A DNA stretch of 64,000 nt from JAWLBR01 sp041687495 (GCA_041687495.1 JAWLBR010000001.1:33404-97403); one strand, 5' to 3'. Positions 18,565-27,445 are shown, numbered from the stretch's first letter. Numbers and translations are program-made. The notes: generated by a model from the sequence alone, not told the origin.

Positions 18565-19011
18565 ATGGGCATAATCATACTAGGAATCATCAGCGGCATT
18601 ACGGTCGGGTTGTTAAGTGGCTTGGTGGGAATTGGCGGTGGAGTGGTACTGGTCCCGCTTCTGCTTTACGTGTTCAAGGTGGATATGCACGTGGCAGCAG
18701 GGACTTCCTTGGCCATTATTATCCCTACCGCTATCTCAGGAGTAGTTGGCCATCTCAGCCATGGGAATGTATCTTGGAAACTGGCCCTCATCATTACTAT
18801 TGGTGCGATAGCCGGATCATTCTTGGGCGCCTGGATGGCGAATATCCTGCCAGCTGCCAGCTTGAAAAAAATCTTTGCATTTCTCCTGTTATTGATTTCC
18901 ATTAAGGTCCTGCTTGATGCCTACAATATCCAACTCTTTGGTGGTTCCCAATCCACAGAGCAGGCTCAAGCGGCGGTCACCGAGTCTTCACAAGTTGATT
19001 CGTCCCGCTAG
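18565..19011 (+). CDS. TauE/SafE (TSUP) family membrane protein, half-size
   Basis: 148 aa, about half the usual 250. It contains one TSUP repeat: GLLSGLVGIGGGVVLVPLLL, then AAGTSLAIIIPTAISGVVGH, and the typical ILPAASLKKIFAFLLLLISI. Four membrane segments are predicted and a short polar tail (SQSTEQAQAAVTES) ends it. Such half-proteins probably dimerise to transport sulfite, sulfonates or other small anions. Start ATG 18565 with GAAAGGGG upstream; an 18-codon extension to 18511 lacks hydrophobic character. Ends at a good terminator. Confidence 0.85.
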   Translation: MGIIILGIISGITVGLLSGLVGIGGGVVLVPLLLYVFKVDMHVAAGTSLAIIIPTAISGVVGHLSHGNVSWKLALIITIGAIAGSFLGAWMANILPAASLKKIFAFLLLLISIKVLLDAYNIQLFGGSQSTEQAQAAVTESSQVDSSR

Positions 19012-19023
19012 ACCGACCAGCAA

Positions 19024-19078
19024 AAAGGGGCAGCCTCCATGAAGTCCAAAGACTTGTGGAACTGCCCCTTTCGTCTTT
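19024..19078 (+). terminator. Terminator after TauE/SafE gene
   Basis: AAAGGGGCAG (19024-19033) pairs perfectly with CTGCCCCTTT (19062-19071), followed by the U-rich TTTCGTCTTT. The As on the 5' side let it also serve the convergent glycerate kinase gene on the minus strand. Confidence 0.8.
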
Positions 19079-19088
19079 CCGTCCAGAA

Positions 19089-20435
19089 CTAGCTAGACCT
19101 ACAGCTGCCCTTGGGTAGAACGATGATGACGTCAAGGTCGTTCACATTGGTCCTCGATTCAAACTGCAAAGAGTCCCCCAAATCGTCAAAGTAGATCTCG
19201 GCGTCGTGTTTGTTCAAGTAATGCTTAGCATCCAGTTTAGTCCTGCCCACTGTCCGAGGATCGGCGATGGCACCAGACTTACCTTCACCGTCGACTCCGT
19301 CCGTGTCTACTCCAGCCACAACAACACTATCCCTACCAACTAGCTCGATGGCAGAAGCCAACACAAACTCCCGATTAGGGCCAAAGCCATCGGCATCTTC
19401 CCAATTGAAGGTGACTGTCATCTCCCCACCCATGATCAACGCAACGGGGGGTGCAATGGGATTCTGTGAGTCCTGGATCTCCTTGGCAATACCCATGATA
19501 CACCGGGCTATGTACTTGGCCTCACCGGAGTTTTGGCTGGTGAGAATCATGGTCGGTAGGCCAGCTGCCTCCGCGGTCTGGCGGGCTGCCTGCAGGGCAA
19601 TCATGTTGGTGCCAATGAGATAGTTGCTTGTGTTCGCCGGAACAGTTCGCGGCGGCTCCAGCGATGGATCAGCAAGCCCTCTTTCCATATGCCTGCGAAT
19701 GGCGGCTGGACATTCATCCCAAATCCCGTACTGCTTCATCCGTAGGATTGCATCTGAGAACGTACTTTGGTCCATGTACGTAGGGCCAGAGGCGATTACA
19801 CTCAGGTCATCGCCAACCACATCAGACACCATTAGTGCAGCGACATCGGCGCCCTTCTGTTGACAAAACTGAGCAAACCGCCCGCCCTTAACCCGTGACA
19901 CATGCTTGCGAATTGTGTTGATGTCATAAATTGTTGCCCCGCACCGCATCAACAGCTGATTCAGCCTATACATATCATCTACGCTGATGCCCTCGGGGGG
20001 AAGTTCAAACAAAGCGGATCCGCCACCAGAGACCATGAAGACCACCAGAACTTTTTCATTGGGCCTGATGGCATCTACCATGTCCCAGATTTCCTGAGAG
20101 TACTGGATATTGACATCTTTGGGTTCTGGGTGATAAGCCCGGCGGACCGGAATTTCTGTCTGAACCACGTTGATTTCTGACCCAATTTTAGTGATGGCCA
20201 ACCCGGCGTCCGGTTTCAGGATGGATTCAAACGCGGCGCACATGGGTGTAGCCGCCTTTCCCACACCAAACAGCAGCACCCTTTGATACCTTGACAGATC
20301 GTACGTGTCTTGACAAATGGTAAGTGTGTTGCCATCCACGCTGACATTACTTCGTACAGAGTTCATCGGGTCTGCTGCATCTACCCCCGCCAGAATCATC
20401 TTCTTGGCAAGTTCTCGATACTTCTCGTAGCTCAC
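19089..20435 (-). CDS. Glycerate 2-kinase (MOFRL family)
   Basis: 448 aa. It phosphorylates D-glycerate to 2-phosphoglycerate, feeding glycolysis. The N-terminal DUF4147-like domain has VLLFGVGKAATPM near residue 50 and VFMVSGGGSALFE near 135 for nucleotide/substrate binding; NTIRKHVSRVKGGRF and LMVSDVVGDDLSVIASGPT follow. The C-terminal MOFRL domain has GGEMTV, GPNREFVLA and GVDTDGVDG. GTG start with GAGGAGG six to seven bases upstream. It follows pepF by 82 bases on the same strand and may be cotranscribed. Confidence 0.88.
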   Translation of the reverse strand: MSYEKYRELAKKMILAGVDAADPMNSVRSNVSVDGNTLTICQDTYDLSRYQRVLLFGVGKAATPMCAAFESILKPDAGLAITKIGSEINVVQTEIPVRRAYHPEPKDVNIQYSQEIWDMVDAIRPNEKVLVVFMVSGGGSALFELPPEGISVDDMYRLNQLLMRCGATIYDINTIRKHVSRVKGGRFAQFCQQKGADVAALMVSDVVGDDLSVIASGPTYMDQSTFSDAILRMKQYGIWDECPAAIRRHMERGLADPSLEPPRTVPANTSNYLIGTNMIALQAARQTAEAAGLPTMILTSQNSGEAKYIARCIMGIAKEIQDSQNPIAPPVALIMGGEMTVTFNWEDADGFGPNREFVLASAIELVGRDSVVVAGVDTDGVDGEGKSGAIADPRTVGRTKLDAKHYLNKHDAEIYFDDLGDSLQFESRTNVNDLDVIIVLPKGSCRSS

Positions 20436-20517
20436 AGTGCTTCCTCCTCACAGGCAGGCTTCTGCTGCCGCAGCATCCCAGCTCACTCCCTGAGACCCCA
20501 GTAGCCCTCATCCACAG

Positions 20518-22332
20518 TCAGACTTCCAGCGACTCCAACTCATCTACCAGCTGCCCAAAAACAGAAAGAGCCGACTGGATCGGATCAGGAGCTGCCATAT
20601 CTACACCGGCCCGGCGCAGGACATTGAGTGGGTAGTCGGAGCTTCCAGCCTGCAAAAATTCAAGATACTTGTCAACTGCTGCTTGGCCATTGGCAAGAAT
20701 GCCTTGAGCCAACGCCGTCGCCGCCGAAAATCCCGTGGCATACTTGTAGACATAAAACGGCGTGTAGAAATGGGGGATCCGGGCCCACTCCATATCAATT
20801 TCCTCATCAACAACCATGTCTGGACCGTAGTACTTTTCATTGAGGCTGCGATAAACCCGACACAGAGTCTCTGGAGTCAGCGGTTCTCCGGCCCACACCT
20901 TGCCATGGATGTCCCGCTCAAACTCAGCAAACATCGTCTGACGGTAGACGGTGCCGCGAAACTGTTCGAGGTAATGATTGATGAGATAACGCCGCTGATT
21001 CCTCTCGGTGACGTTCTCCAACACGTGGTGCATGAGCAAAGACTCGTTCAAGGTCGAAGCCACTTCCGCCAGGAATATCGGGTACTGTGCGTAGATATAG
21101 GGCTGATTGGTGTCAGAGTAGTGGGAGTGCAGCGCATGACCCATTTCGTGGGCCAAAGTGAACATGTTGTCCAGTGTATCCTGATAATTGAGTAGCACAT
21201 ATGGGTGCGTACCATAGGTACCCCACGAGTAAGCGCCGGAGGTTTTGCCTCGGTTTTCCATGACATCGATCCAGTGACCGTCTAGTCCCTGCTGTAGGTT
21301 GGCTAGATAGTCATCGCCCAGAGGGGATAGAGCTGTCATTACCTTAGCTTTGGCTTCGTCATATGTGATCTTCATATCAACATCTGCAACGATGGGCGTG
21401 TATAGATCATACATATGCAACTCATCTAGGCCTAGCAGTTTTTTTCGCAGACGTACATACCGATGCATAGCTGGCAGGTTTTTGTGCACCGTGTCAATTA
21501 GGTTGTCGTAAACCGAAGTGTCCACGTTATCAGCGTGTAGGGCTGCTTCTAAAGCAGAGTTGTACTTGCGGGTTCTAGCAAAAAATGCCGAACGTTTGAC
21601 GTTGGAGTTGAGCATGGCCGCCAGCGAGTTCTTCCAAGCGCCATAAGTCTTGTAGAGGGCCTGGAATGCGTCCCGGCGGACACGGCGCTCTCTGCTTTCC
21701 ATGAACTGAATGAACCGCCCCTTGGTCAGTTCTACCTCCTGGCCCGATTCATCGGTGATGGTTGGGAACTGAATGTCGGCGTTGTTGAACATCGAGAAGA
21801 TGCTGCTGGGGGCCTGCCCCATCTCTGCGGCCTCCGCTAACAGCCGCTCCTGCGCTGCCGAAAGAGTATGCTCCCGCATCCGACCAATTTCATCGAGGTA
21901 ATGCTGGTACAGCTCCAGTCCCTGCGTGTTGGCAACGAAGTCCGCCAAGGTTGCAGTCTCGATGGTGAGGATTTCTGGCTCGACAAAAGAAACCTGGCTC
22001 CCTACCTGAATGCTCAAAGTCTCAGCTCTGTCCAGCAGTGCCTGATACTTGGAGTTTCCGTTATCCTCGTCTTTGCGCATGTGAGCATAGACGTAGAGTT
22101 TTTCCTGCTTTTGAAACACCTCATCCTTTAGCTGCAGGCACTCATGGAGCCTTTGCCCAGATTCACCCAATGTTCCCTCAAATCCAGCTAGAGCAGGCAG
22201 CTGGTCCTTGACCCAAGAGTAGTCCTGCTCCCACAGTTCGTCATTTGCGTAAATGTCCTCCAAACGCCACTTCATCTCGCTGGGAATCTCTTGCCTTCCC
22301 GGCAGGCGTTTAGCTGTATTGTTGTCGCTCAC
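20518..22332 (-). CDS. pepF: Oligoendopeptidase F (M3 family)
   Basis: 604 aa, the standard PepF length. The zinc site is HEMGH at residues 395-399 in FTLAHEMGHALHSHYSD, with the third ligand Glu in FLAEVASTLNE. The N-terminal helical domain and the substrate motif GTYGTHPYVLLNY are typical. It hydrolyses medium-length peptides in the cytoplasm. Start GTG 22332 with GGAGG eight bases before, overlapping the rfbB stop by four bases (GTGA), which couples translation of two functionally unrelated genes. Confidence 0.95.
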   Translation of the reverse strand: MSDNNTAKRLPGRQEIPSEMKWRLEDIYANDELWEQDYSWVKDQLPALAGFEGTLGESGQRLHECLQLKDEVFQKQEKLYVYAHMRKDEDNGNSKYQALLDRAETLSIQVGSQVSFVEPEILTIETATLADFVANTQGLELYQHYLDEIGRMREHTLSAAQERLLAEAAEMGQAPSSIFSMFNNADIQFPTITDESGQEVELTKGRFIQFMESRERRVRRDAFQALYKTYGAWKNSLAAMLNSNVKRSAFFARTRKYNSALEAALHADNVDTSVYDNLIDTVHKNLPAMHRYVRLRKKLLGLDELHMYDLYTPIVADVDMKITYDEAKAKVMTALSPLGDDYLANLQQGLDGHWIDVMENRGKTSGAYSWGTYGTHPYVLLNYQDTLDNMFTLAHEMGHALHSHYSDTNQPYIYAQYPIFLAEVASTLNESLLMHHVLENVTERNQRRYLINHYLEQFRGTVYRQTMFAEFERDIHGKVWAGEPLTPETLCRVYRSLNEKYYGPDMVVDEEIDMEWARIPHFYTPFYVYKYATGFSAATALAQGILANGQAAVDKYLEFLQAGSSDYPLNVLRRAGVDMAAPDPIQSALSVFGQLVDELESLEV

Positions 22333-23324
22333 AAGCAATCCCTCCACCAATTATCGCTGTCAAACGTCTTCTGCCACCAGTGGCGGTTGTCCGTGTACCA
22401 CTGGATCGTCTGCCGCAGCCCATCTTCCCAGCTCACCTGAGGTTTCCACCCCAATCGTCTGCGAATTCTGGTTGCATCCATCCCATAGCGCCAATCGTGC
22501 CCTGGCCGATCAGCTGTGAAAGTGATTAGGTCATGGGATAGGCCCATTATGTCCAGGATTTCTTTGACGAGAGTGATATTGGCAACCTCGTTGTCCGCGC
22601 CGATGTTATACACTTCACCCGGAACACCTTGATGCAGCACCAAATCTAACGCCCGGCAGTGATCTGTGACATGGATCCAGTCCCGAATATTCTTCCCATC
22701 ACCGTATACTGGCAAACGCTGACCTTGCAGGGCGCTAGTAACCGCCTTGGGAATTAGCTTCTCGGGGTGCTGATACGGCCCGTAATTGTTGGAGCATCGG
22801 GTGATCATCGCCGGCAACCCATATGTCCTTACGTATGAACGGATCAGTAAGTCGCCACCAGCTTTAGTGGCAGCATAGGGGTTGTTCGGCGCCAGAGGGG
22901 ATAATTCCGAGAACTTTTCTCGCCCACTCAAAGTCCCATAGACTTCATCGGTCGATACCTGAACAAAGCGGGAGACACCAAATCTACGGGCTGCCTCCAA
23001 GAGCACTGAGACGCCTTGGACGTTGGTGCGGACGAAGTCTTCGGCATCGGCGATGCTCCGATCAACATGGGATTCAGCAGCCACATTGACAATGGCTGCA
23101 AACCGGTATTGACCAACAAGCTGATTCACTAACTCGGCATCGGCGATATCTCCCCGGACAAACCGATACCTAGGATCTGATTTCACATCCACCAGATTGG
23201 CAAGGTTTCCGGCATAGGTGAGTTTATCCAGATTGGTGATCCGCATGCTTGGGTGAAACCGCAGTAGGTGTCGAATCAGATTGCTTCCGATAAAACCTGC
23301 TCCGCCTGTAACTAAAACATCCAA
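22329..23324 (-). CDS. rfbB: dTDP-glucose 4,6-dehydratase
   Basis: 331 aa SDR-family enzyme converting dTDP-glucose to dTDP-4-keto-6-deoxyglucose for rhamnose-type surface sugars. The NAD motif is VTGGAGFIGSN at the N-terminus; NVAAESHVDRSI and STDEVYG, followed by the catalytic NPYAATKAGGD, are the RfbB signatures. The start chosen is TTG 23324, six bases after GGAGGAG. No rfbA, rfbC or rfbD is adjacent, so the pathway must be completed elsewhere or the product used for a spore polysaccharide. Confidence 0.93.
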   Translation of the reverse strand: MDVLVTGGAGFIGSNLIRHLLRFHPSMRITNLDKLTYAGNLANLVDVKSDPRYRFVRGDIADAELVNQLVGQYRFAAIVNVAAESHVDRSIADAEDFVRTNVQGVSVLLEAARRFGVSRFVQVSTDEVYGTLSGREKFSELSPLAPNNPYAATKAGGDLLIRSYVRTYGLPAMITRCSNNYGPYQHPEKLIPKAVTSALQGQRLPVYGDGKNIRDWIHVTDHCRALDLVLHQGVPGEVYNIGADNEVANITLVKEILDIMGLSHDLITFTADRPGHDWRYGMDATRIRRRLGWKPQVSWEDGLRQTIQWYTDNRHWWQKTFDSDNWWRDCL

Positions 23325-23480
23325 GACGTACTCCTCCATTTCCGTCTGATACAGCGGACCCGCGTCTGTTGTTCTTCAACATCTTCGCAAGGGGAGCTGA
23401 ACCTCCTTTTCACCGCCGAAAACTCAGAAGGAATTGTCCCACTTGATCAGAAGTGTTCTACATATACTTGCGAGTTCTTG

Positions 23481-23521
23481 CTGAGCCAATGACAGGCTGC
23501 TGGCTCAGTCCGTATTTTTTC
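23481..23521 (+). terminator. Intrinsic-terminator-like hairpin in the parA leader
   Basis: CTGAGCCA (23481-23488) pairs with TGGCTCAG (23501-23508), followed after six bases by seven T. It lies on the + strand 29 bases before the parA start with no + gene before it, so it may be a leader attenuator or the end of a small RNA. Confidence 0.6.
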
Positions 23522-23549
23522 TATCTCATGGCTGACGGCGGTGATTAGT

Positions 23550-24446
23550 TTGGGGATCGTCATTACTGTAGCTAACCAGAAGGGCGGAGTCGGCAAGACC
23601 ACTACCACCGTGAACTTAGGAGCGGCACTGGCACAGTTGGGACAGAAGGTTCTCTTGGTCGATCTTGATCCTCAAGGCGGGATGACTCTATCCTGCGGGT
23701 TTCAGCCAGATACTCTCACCGCCACTGTCTACGATGCATTAAGATCAGAAGAAGTCTCTGCTGATGTGATATTGACCACCGGATTTGGCGTCGATCTCAT
23801 TCCGGCTAACATTGATTTGTCGTTGGCTGAGATGGAACTGATCGGGATGATGGCGAGGGAGCGGCGCATTGCCGCAATTCTGGCCGATATTCGCGACATG
23901 TACGACTTTGTTCTAATTGACTCTCAACCCTCCTTAGGATTGCTCACTACCAACGCTCTGGTAGCCGCAGATCAGCTGATCATCCCTATCGCCTGTGAGT
24001 TTCTCGCACTTCGGGGAGTGGAGGCTCTGCTCAAACTGGTCCGTCAGGTGCAGGGCCAACAGAACAGTCAGCTGAAGATCATGGGCTTTCTTCCTACTAT
24101 GTTTGACCGGCGGACCAACCACGCCCACGAGGTTCTTGAGGCAATCCAAAAAAGATTTGGCCACGAGGCACCGATTTTCGATCACATAGTCTACCGCAGC
24201 ATCCGATTTCCTGAGTCTGCAGAGAAGGGTACCCCCGTGATCTTTCACGCTGCCACCATCGCAGGCGCAGACGCATACCGGGGATTGGCCCGGGAGCTGC
24301 TGCTCAAATACGGAAATGAGGATGCGATTGCTGCACTTTCTGTTTCTGAAGCCGCAGCCACCGCCGAGGAGGAAGATAGCTCACCACCTTCCGGTAGAAA
24401 GCGTCCATCGGTACTGGCAAAGATGAAGGCGCACCTGACCAGGTGA
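23550..24446 (+). CDS. ParA/MinD-like ATPase (orphan)
   Basis: 298 aa. The deviant Walker A is VANQKGGVGKTTTTVNL, switch I/Walker A' region VDLDPQGGMTLSC, and Walker B-like FVLIDSQPSLGLLT; these define the Soj/ParA group that forms ATP-dependent dimers on DNA. The start is probably TTG 23550 (MGIVITVANQKGG...), preceded by GGTGA; GTG 23541 is an alternative without a clear ribosome site. The C-terminal 40 residues (EEDSSPPSGRKRPSVLAKMK) are a charged tail beyond the normal fold. No parB is adjacent, so the partner or cargo is unknown. Confidence 0.88.
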   Translation: MGIVITVANQKGGVGKTTTTVNLGAALAQLGQKVLLVDLDPQGGMTLSCGFQPDTLTATVYDALRSEEVSADVILTTGFGVDLIPANIDLSLAEMELIGMMARERRIAAILADIRDMYDFVLIDSQPSLGLLTTNALVAADQLIIPIACEFLALRGVEALLKLVRQVQGQQNSQLKIMGFLPTMFDRRTNHAHEVLEAIQKRFGHEAPIFDHIVYRSIRFPESAEKGTPVIFHAATIAGADAYRGLARELLLKYGNEDAIAALSVSEAAATAEEEDSSPPSGRKRPSVLAKMKAHLTR

Positions 24447-24460
24447 CCCCAGACAGTAAG

Positions 24461-24498
24461 AAGTCCCACCCGCGCACCAGGGCACGGGTGGGACTTTT
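24461..24498 (+). terminator. Terminator after parA
   Basis: AAGTCCCACCCG (24461-24472) and CGGGTGGGACTT (24485-24496) form a perfect 12-bp stem followed by TT. It ends parA transcription; being symmetric it may also serve the convergent micro-gene. Confidence 0.85.
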
Positions 24499-24515
24499 CG
24501 CTTGTAGCTTACTGC

Positions 24516-24614
24516 TTAGAGAGTACCAAAGCCACCGAACAGAAGCAGGATCAAAACTAAGAAGATGATAAACCCGAAGTTTCCACCAAGCAATCCACCT
24601 TGTTGTTCTGCCAT
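24516..24614 (-). CDS. YjcZ-like small sporulation protein, 32 aa
   Basis: ATG at 24614 follows GAGGAGGG by seven bases. The product starts MAEQQGGLLGGNFGF and continues with IIFLVLILLLFGGFGTL, a glycine-rich head and a single hydrophobic segment, the pattern of the YjcZ family of tiny spore-associated proteins. It lies upstream of parA's terminator on the opposite strand and downstream of the ROK kinase. The strong ribosome site and hydrophobic core make it likely real. Function in the spore is unknown for the family. Confidence 0.75.
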   Translation of the reverse strand: MAEQQGGLLGGNFGFIIFLVLILLLFGGFGTL

Positions 24615-24675
24615 CCAAAGCCCTCCTCTCGAACTGTCATGGTATATCATACTGGAGGGTCCAGGAAGCTGTGCT

Positions 24676-24691
24676 TAGGAATCGATTCCTA
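24676..24691. repeat. 16-bp perfect palindrome
   Basis: TAGGAATCGATTCCTA overlaps the stop of the ROK kinase and lies 62 bases upstream of the YjcZ-like gene. It could be an operator for the micro-gene, but no factor can be assigned. Confidence 0.4.
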
Positions 24692-25681
24692 TTTGTGCTC
24701 TGACATTGTATCCAGAGCCAGAGCTCCGGCACCCAATAAGGCGATGTCATTGACAGAGGCAGACTTAGTAACCAAAGGCATTTCGGCTCCACGCCCAGCA
24801 AGGTGGGCGGCTGCCTTTTGTACCGCTTGTGGCAGGAACAGATCCGCACTGTTCATAACTCCCCCGCCCAAAACTATCACCTCTGGTGCCAACGCCCCGG
24901 CAATGTTGGCCAAAGCCACTGCCAGAGCATCGGAGACTGCATTCATTATCGCTAGCCCCAGGGCATCTCCCGCTCGAGCCGCCCCGCACACTGCTCGCGC
25001 GTCAATCCCATGGCCTAACACATCGCCATTACCGCCATTAATCTTATTCGCCAGTTCACTTCCGGAAGCTGCAAAGCCGTGGGCTTGCTCGATCGCCGCT
25101 CGCGCAATGCTCGGACCTGAGACCAAAGCCTCTAGACAACCTCTGCCACCACACCCGCAAATTGGCCCACCGGGAGAGACGATCATATGGCCAAACTCAC
25201 CGGCACCATTGGCCTTTCCCCGCCATAGCTGGCCATCTAGGATAACGGTACCGCCAACTCCAGTGCTCACCGTAAGGTACACGGCTGAGCGATACCCAGC
25301 AGCCGCTCCAAACCGATACTCTCCCCAACCAGCTGCGTTGGCGTCGTTATCCATCACCACCTGATACCCCGGAAAAGCCTCCCGCAGTAACGCTACCAGC
25401 GGGACATTTCTCCACCCGGGGAAATTGGGTGAAAGCAAGGCAGTCTGCCGAGTTTCATCGACTAGGCCACCAAACGCTATGCCCATTGCGGTCGCTGTGC
25501 CCTGTCCCGATTGGAGCAAGGCTTTCACCCCGCACATCACTTTACTTATGGCTTGCGAAACGCCCTTGTCGGCCTCAGTGGGTATTGTTTGCTTCCCGAC
25601 GATGACTCCGTCGCTGCCCATCAAGGCCAGAGCCAACTTTGTGTTCCCAATATCTATTGCCACCACAGCGGGTTTTGCCAT
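24689..25681 (-). CDS. ROK-family glucokinase / sugar kinase
   Basis: 330 aa. The phosphate motif VAIDIGNTKLALALM is at the N-terminus, the substrate/catalytic motif MDNDANAAGWGEYRFG near residue 105, and the ROK zinc motif CGCGGRGCLEALVSG near 165. The GEFGHM sequence carries the conserved His. These are the ROK glucokinase signatures, phosphorylating glucose or a related hexose with ATP. Start ATG 25681, five bases after GGGGGAG; nine upstream codons are not supported. It is a single gene on the minus strand, after a terminator. Confidence 0.9.
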   Translation of the reverse strand: MAKPAVVAIDIGNTKLALALMGSDGVIVGKQTIPTEADKGVSQAISKVMCGVKALLQSGQGTATAMGIAFGGLVDETRQTALLSPNFPGWRNVPLVALLREAFPGYQVVMDNDANAAGWGEYRFGAAAGYRSAVYLTVSTGVGGTVILDGQLWRGKANGAGEFGHMIVSPGGPICGCGGRGCLEALVSGPSIARAAIEQAHGFAASGSELANKINGGNGDVLGHGIDARAVCGAARAGDALGLAIMNAVSDALAVALANIAGALAPEVIVLGGGVMNSADLFLPQAVQKAAAHLAGRGAEMPLVTKSASVNDIALLGAGALALDTMSEHK

Positions 25682-25786
25682 TTGTGCTCCCCCCACGCCC
25701 TGGCCCACCCAACTGGTGCGCTCTCCGGGCCTGCTTCACTACAACCTGTTCCCGCCAACCCACACAAATCCTTTGGCAAACAAAAA

Positions 25787-25812
25787 AGCCGGCACCCTCA
25801 CCAAAGAGTGTC
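25787..25812 (-). terminator. Terminator upstream of the ROK kinase
   Basis: On the minus strand GCCGACAC and GTGCCGGC arms form a hairpin followed by six T. It lies about 45 bases beyond the 66-aa gene and so ends the cwlD/66-aa transcript. Confidence 0.8.
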
Positions 25813-25857
25813 GGCCCTATCACTTGCTCTGCGTAGAGTTCCTGCTACTACCGCCGG

Positions 25858-26058
25858 CTAAGACGTAGGCTCAGGTTTCACTATCTTCTTGGTCTTACCT
25901 TTACCTGTGGCCCCAGACTCCCGGATACTGGGAGTATCTACTCCTTCGCCCATATTCGGGGCAATCTCCTTTGATGTTTCTAGCCTGGCGTCGACCCGGT
26001 GCCACGGCTTTGCCTTCTGCCGAGCGCCACGGGAACTACCGTTTTTTGAATTAGCCAC
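25858..26058 (-). CDS. Small basic hypothetical protein, 66 aa
   Basis: GTG start eight bases after GGAGG. The product begins MANSKNGSSRGARQKAKPWH, is rich in K, R, G and S, and ends KTKKIVKPEPTS; no membrane segment. It lies 60 bases after cwlD on the same strand and before a good terminator, suggesting cotranscription with a germination gene. I do not recognise the family. Its size and basic character recall small acid-soluble spore proteins, but the conserved alpha/beta SASP sequence is absent. Confidence 0.6.
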   Translation of the reverse strand: MANSKNGSSRGARQKAKPWHRVDARLETSKEIAPNMGEGVDTPSIRESGATGKGKTKKIVKPEPTS

Positions 26059-26118
26059 GTGTCATCCCTCCACCGCTAGCGTAGCACAGGTGCGGGAAGG
26101 TTATACAACCATCTCCCA

Positions 26119-26964
26119 TCAACTGAACCGCACGCCTGCAGGAGTGGTGGGTACAAAAGTCGGACCTTGCTCAGGCAGATCTCTGCCAGCAGCATCATCG
26201 TCTTCCTGATCATCATCTGTATCCTCGGTAGTACCTGACTCTTCTTCAGTTGGTGCGAAGTACTTTCGGATCCCTTCACTAATGGCCTCAGCCAAGGTCT
26301 GACGGTAAGTTTCAGAGATCAATTTCTCCTTATCTTGGGGATTTGAGATGAAGCCCAGTTCCACCAATACAGCAGGAACAGAGGTACTGCGCAGCACGTA
26401 GATGTTTTGTCTTGGCACCACAAACGAATGGTTCAAGTCCTGCACCTTGGCCAACTCAACTAGAATGTTCTCCGCCAGTGACTTTCCAGCAGCGGATCCT
26501 TTGGAGTAAAAAACGACAGCTCCATGGGCCGAGGGATCCTGAAGCGCATTGACATGAATACTGACTGCCACTTTGCCCCGGTTCATGATTTTGACTCGAT
26601 TAATCAGGTCCTGTCGGTGTCTACCTTTCCTGTAGCGGTCAAAGCCGCTCACATCGCGGTCGGTGTCTCGGGTTAAGTCTACCATGAAGCCGTGCTTCTC
26701 CAGGTACTCACGCATCTTGAGGACAACGTCCAGGACGATGTCCTTTTCTAGAACCGCCCCACCGTCATTGGCGCCGCCGTCAACTCCTCCATGCCCGGCA
26801 TCCAAGACAACATCAGCTCGACGCATCTGTAGCCCATCACTCAAGATGGGAATGCTTCGGCCGGCCACTACCAACAGTAAAGCTAGCAGCCCGACAATAA
26901 GTACAACTGACAACAGCAGCGTTCGTTTGGTGATAATGACGAATCTAACTCGGGCCTCCCGCAC
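26119..26964 (-). CDS. cwlD: N-acetylmuramoyl-L-alanine amidase, CwlD type
   Basis: 281 aa, Amidase_3 family. CwlD is needed to make muramic-delta-lactam in spore cortex so that germination enzymes can act. An N-terminal membrane anchor (LLLSVVLIVGLLALLLVV) precedes the catalytic domain: VLDAGHGGVDGGA (zinc His), LEKDIVLDV (zinc Glu), VSIHVNAL (zinc His) and VLVELGFISN (catalytic Glu). An unusually acidic tail (EESGTTEDTDDDQEDDDA) extends the C-terminus. Start GTG 26964 with AGGAGG eight bases upstream; a GTG two codons earlier sits too close to it. Divergent from a coat-like gene. Confidence 0.88.
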   Translation of the reverse strand: MREARVRFVIITKRTLLLSVVLIVGLLALLLVVAGRSIPILSDGLQMRRADVVLDAGHGGVDGGANDGGAVLEKDIVLDVVLKMREYLEKHGFMVDLTRDTDRDVSGFDRYRKGRHRQDLINRVKIMNRGKVAVSIHVNALQDPSAHGAVVFYSKGSAAGKSLAENILVELAKVQDLNHSFVVPRQNIYVLRSTSVPAVLVELGFISNPQDKEKLISETYRQTLAEAISEGIRKYFAPTEEESGTTEDTDDDQEDDDAAGRDLPEQGPTFVPTTPAGVRFS

Positions 26965-27111
26965 CCACACCGCCTCCTACGGAAAATCGTCGCTGTCTCA
27001 ATATATTCCGAGTGTCGGCGGCTCATGACCCATGGGAACCAAGTGTGACCTCCTAGCCACAAGTTCTATATGATATCAACAGGAGTAGTAGATCAGCGGG
27101 GAGGGGTTTTT

Positions 27112-27426
27112 GTGAGAGCACTAAACAAGCGCAAATGGCGAGGGCACGCAGAGGCCGCGGCCGGAATTCCCATCGAGGCAAAGCGGGATGGTAAAGGCGA
27201 TTTTTGTTTCCTGGACGTGATCGCTAGCAGTGTCGACCAAGCTGTATTGATCGTGTTAGCTTCAGGTGCGGGCTACAACGCGGTAGCTGGAGTCATCGCC
27301 GACGTCTTCTCTGACCACCTGACCTTGGTAAGCGGCAACGTCATTACTTCCATTCCGTACAAGTACATTGCGGCATTGTCCCGCCTGGCGGGAGGAGGGC
27401 CGGTACCTCCTGTGACAGCAAGGTAG
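27112..27426 (+). CDS. Coat-like small protein (paralogue A)
   Basis: 104 aa; GTG start five bases after GGGGAGGGG. The core from about residue 38 (VLIVLASGAGYNAVAGVIAD, then GNVITSIPYKYIAALSRLAG and GGPVP) is clearly homologous to the gene at 28091. The pattern, a short beta-rich unit with a regulated surface turn, resembles the DUF2642/YuzF-type spore proteins; that assignment is inference. The N-terminal 35 residues are basic and unlike the paralogue. Divergent from cwlD and next to a proline-rich minus-strand gene, it belongs to a sporulation island. Confidence 0.65.
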   Translation: MRALNKRKWRGHAEAAAGIPIEAKRDGKGDFCFLDVIASSVDQAVLIVLASGAGYNAVAGVIADVFSDHLTLVSGNVITSIPYKYIAALSRLAGGGPVPPVTAR

Positions 27427-27445
27427 GCCCTCCCGGTGCTGCGGA

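Noticed and set aside
25858..26058. Small acid-soluble spore protein
   Set aside because: Size and basic character fit, but the conserved alpha/beta SASP sequences and gamma repeats are missing.
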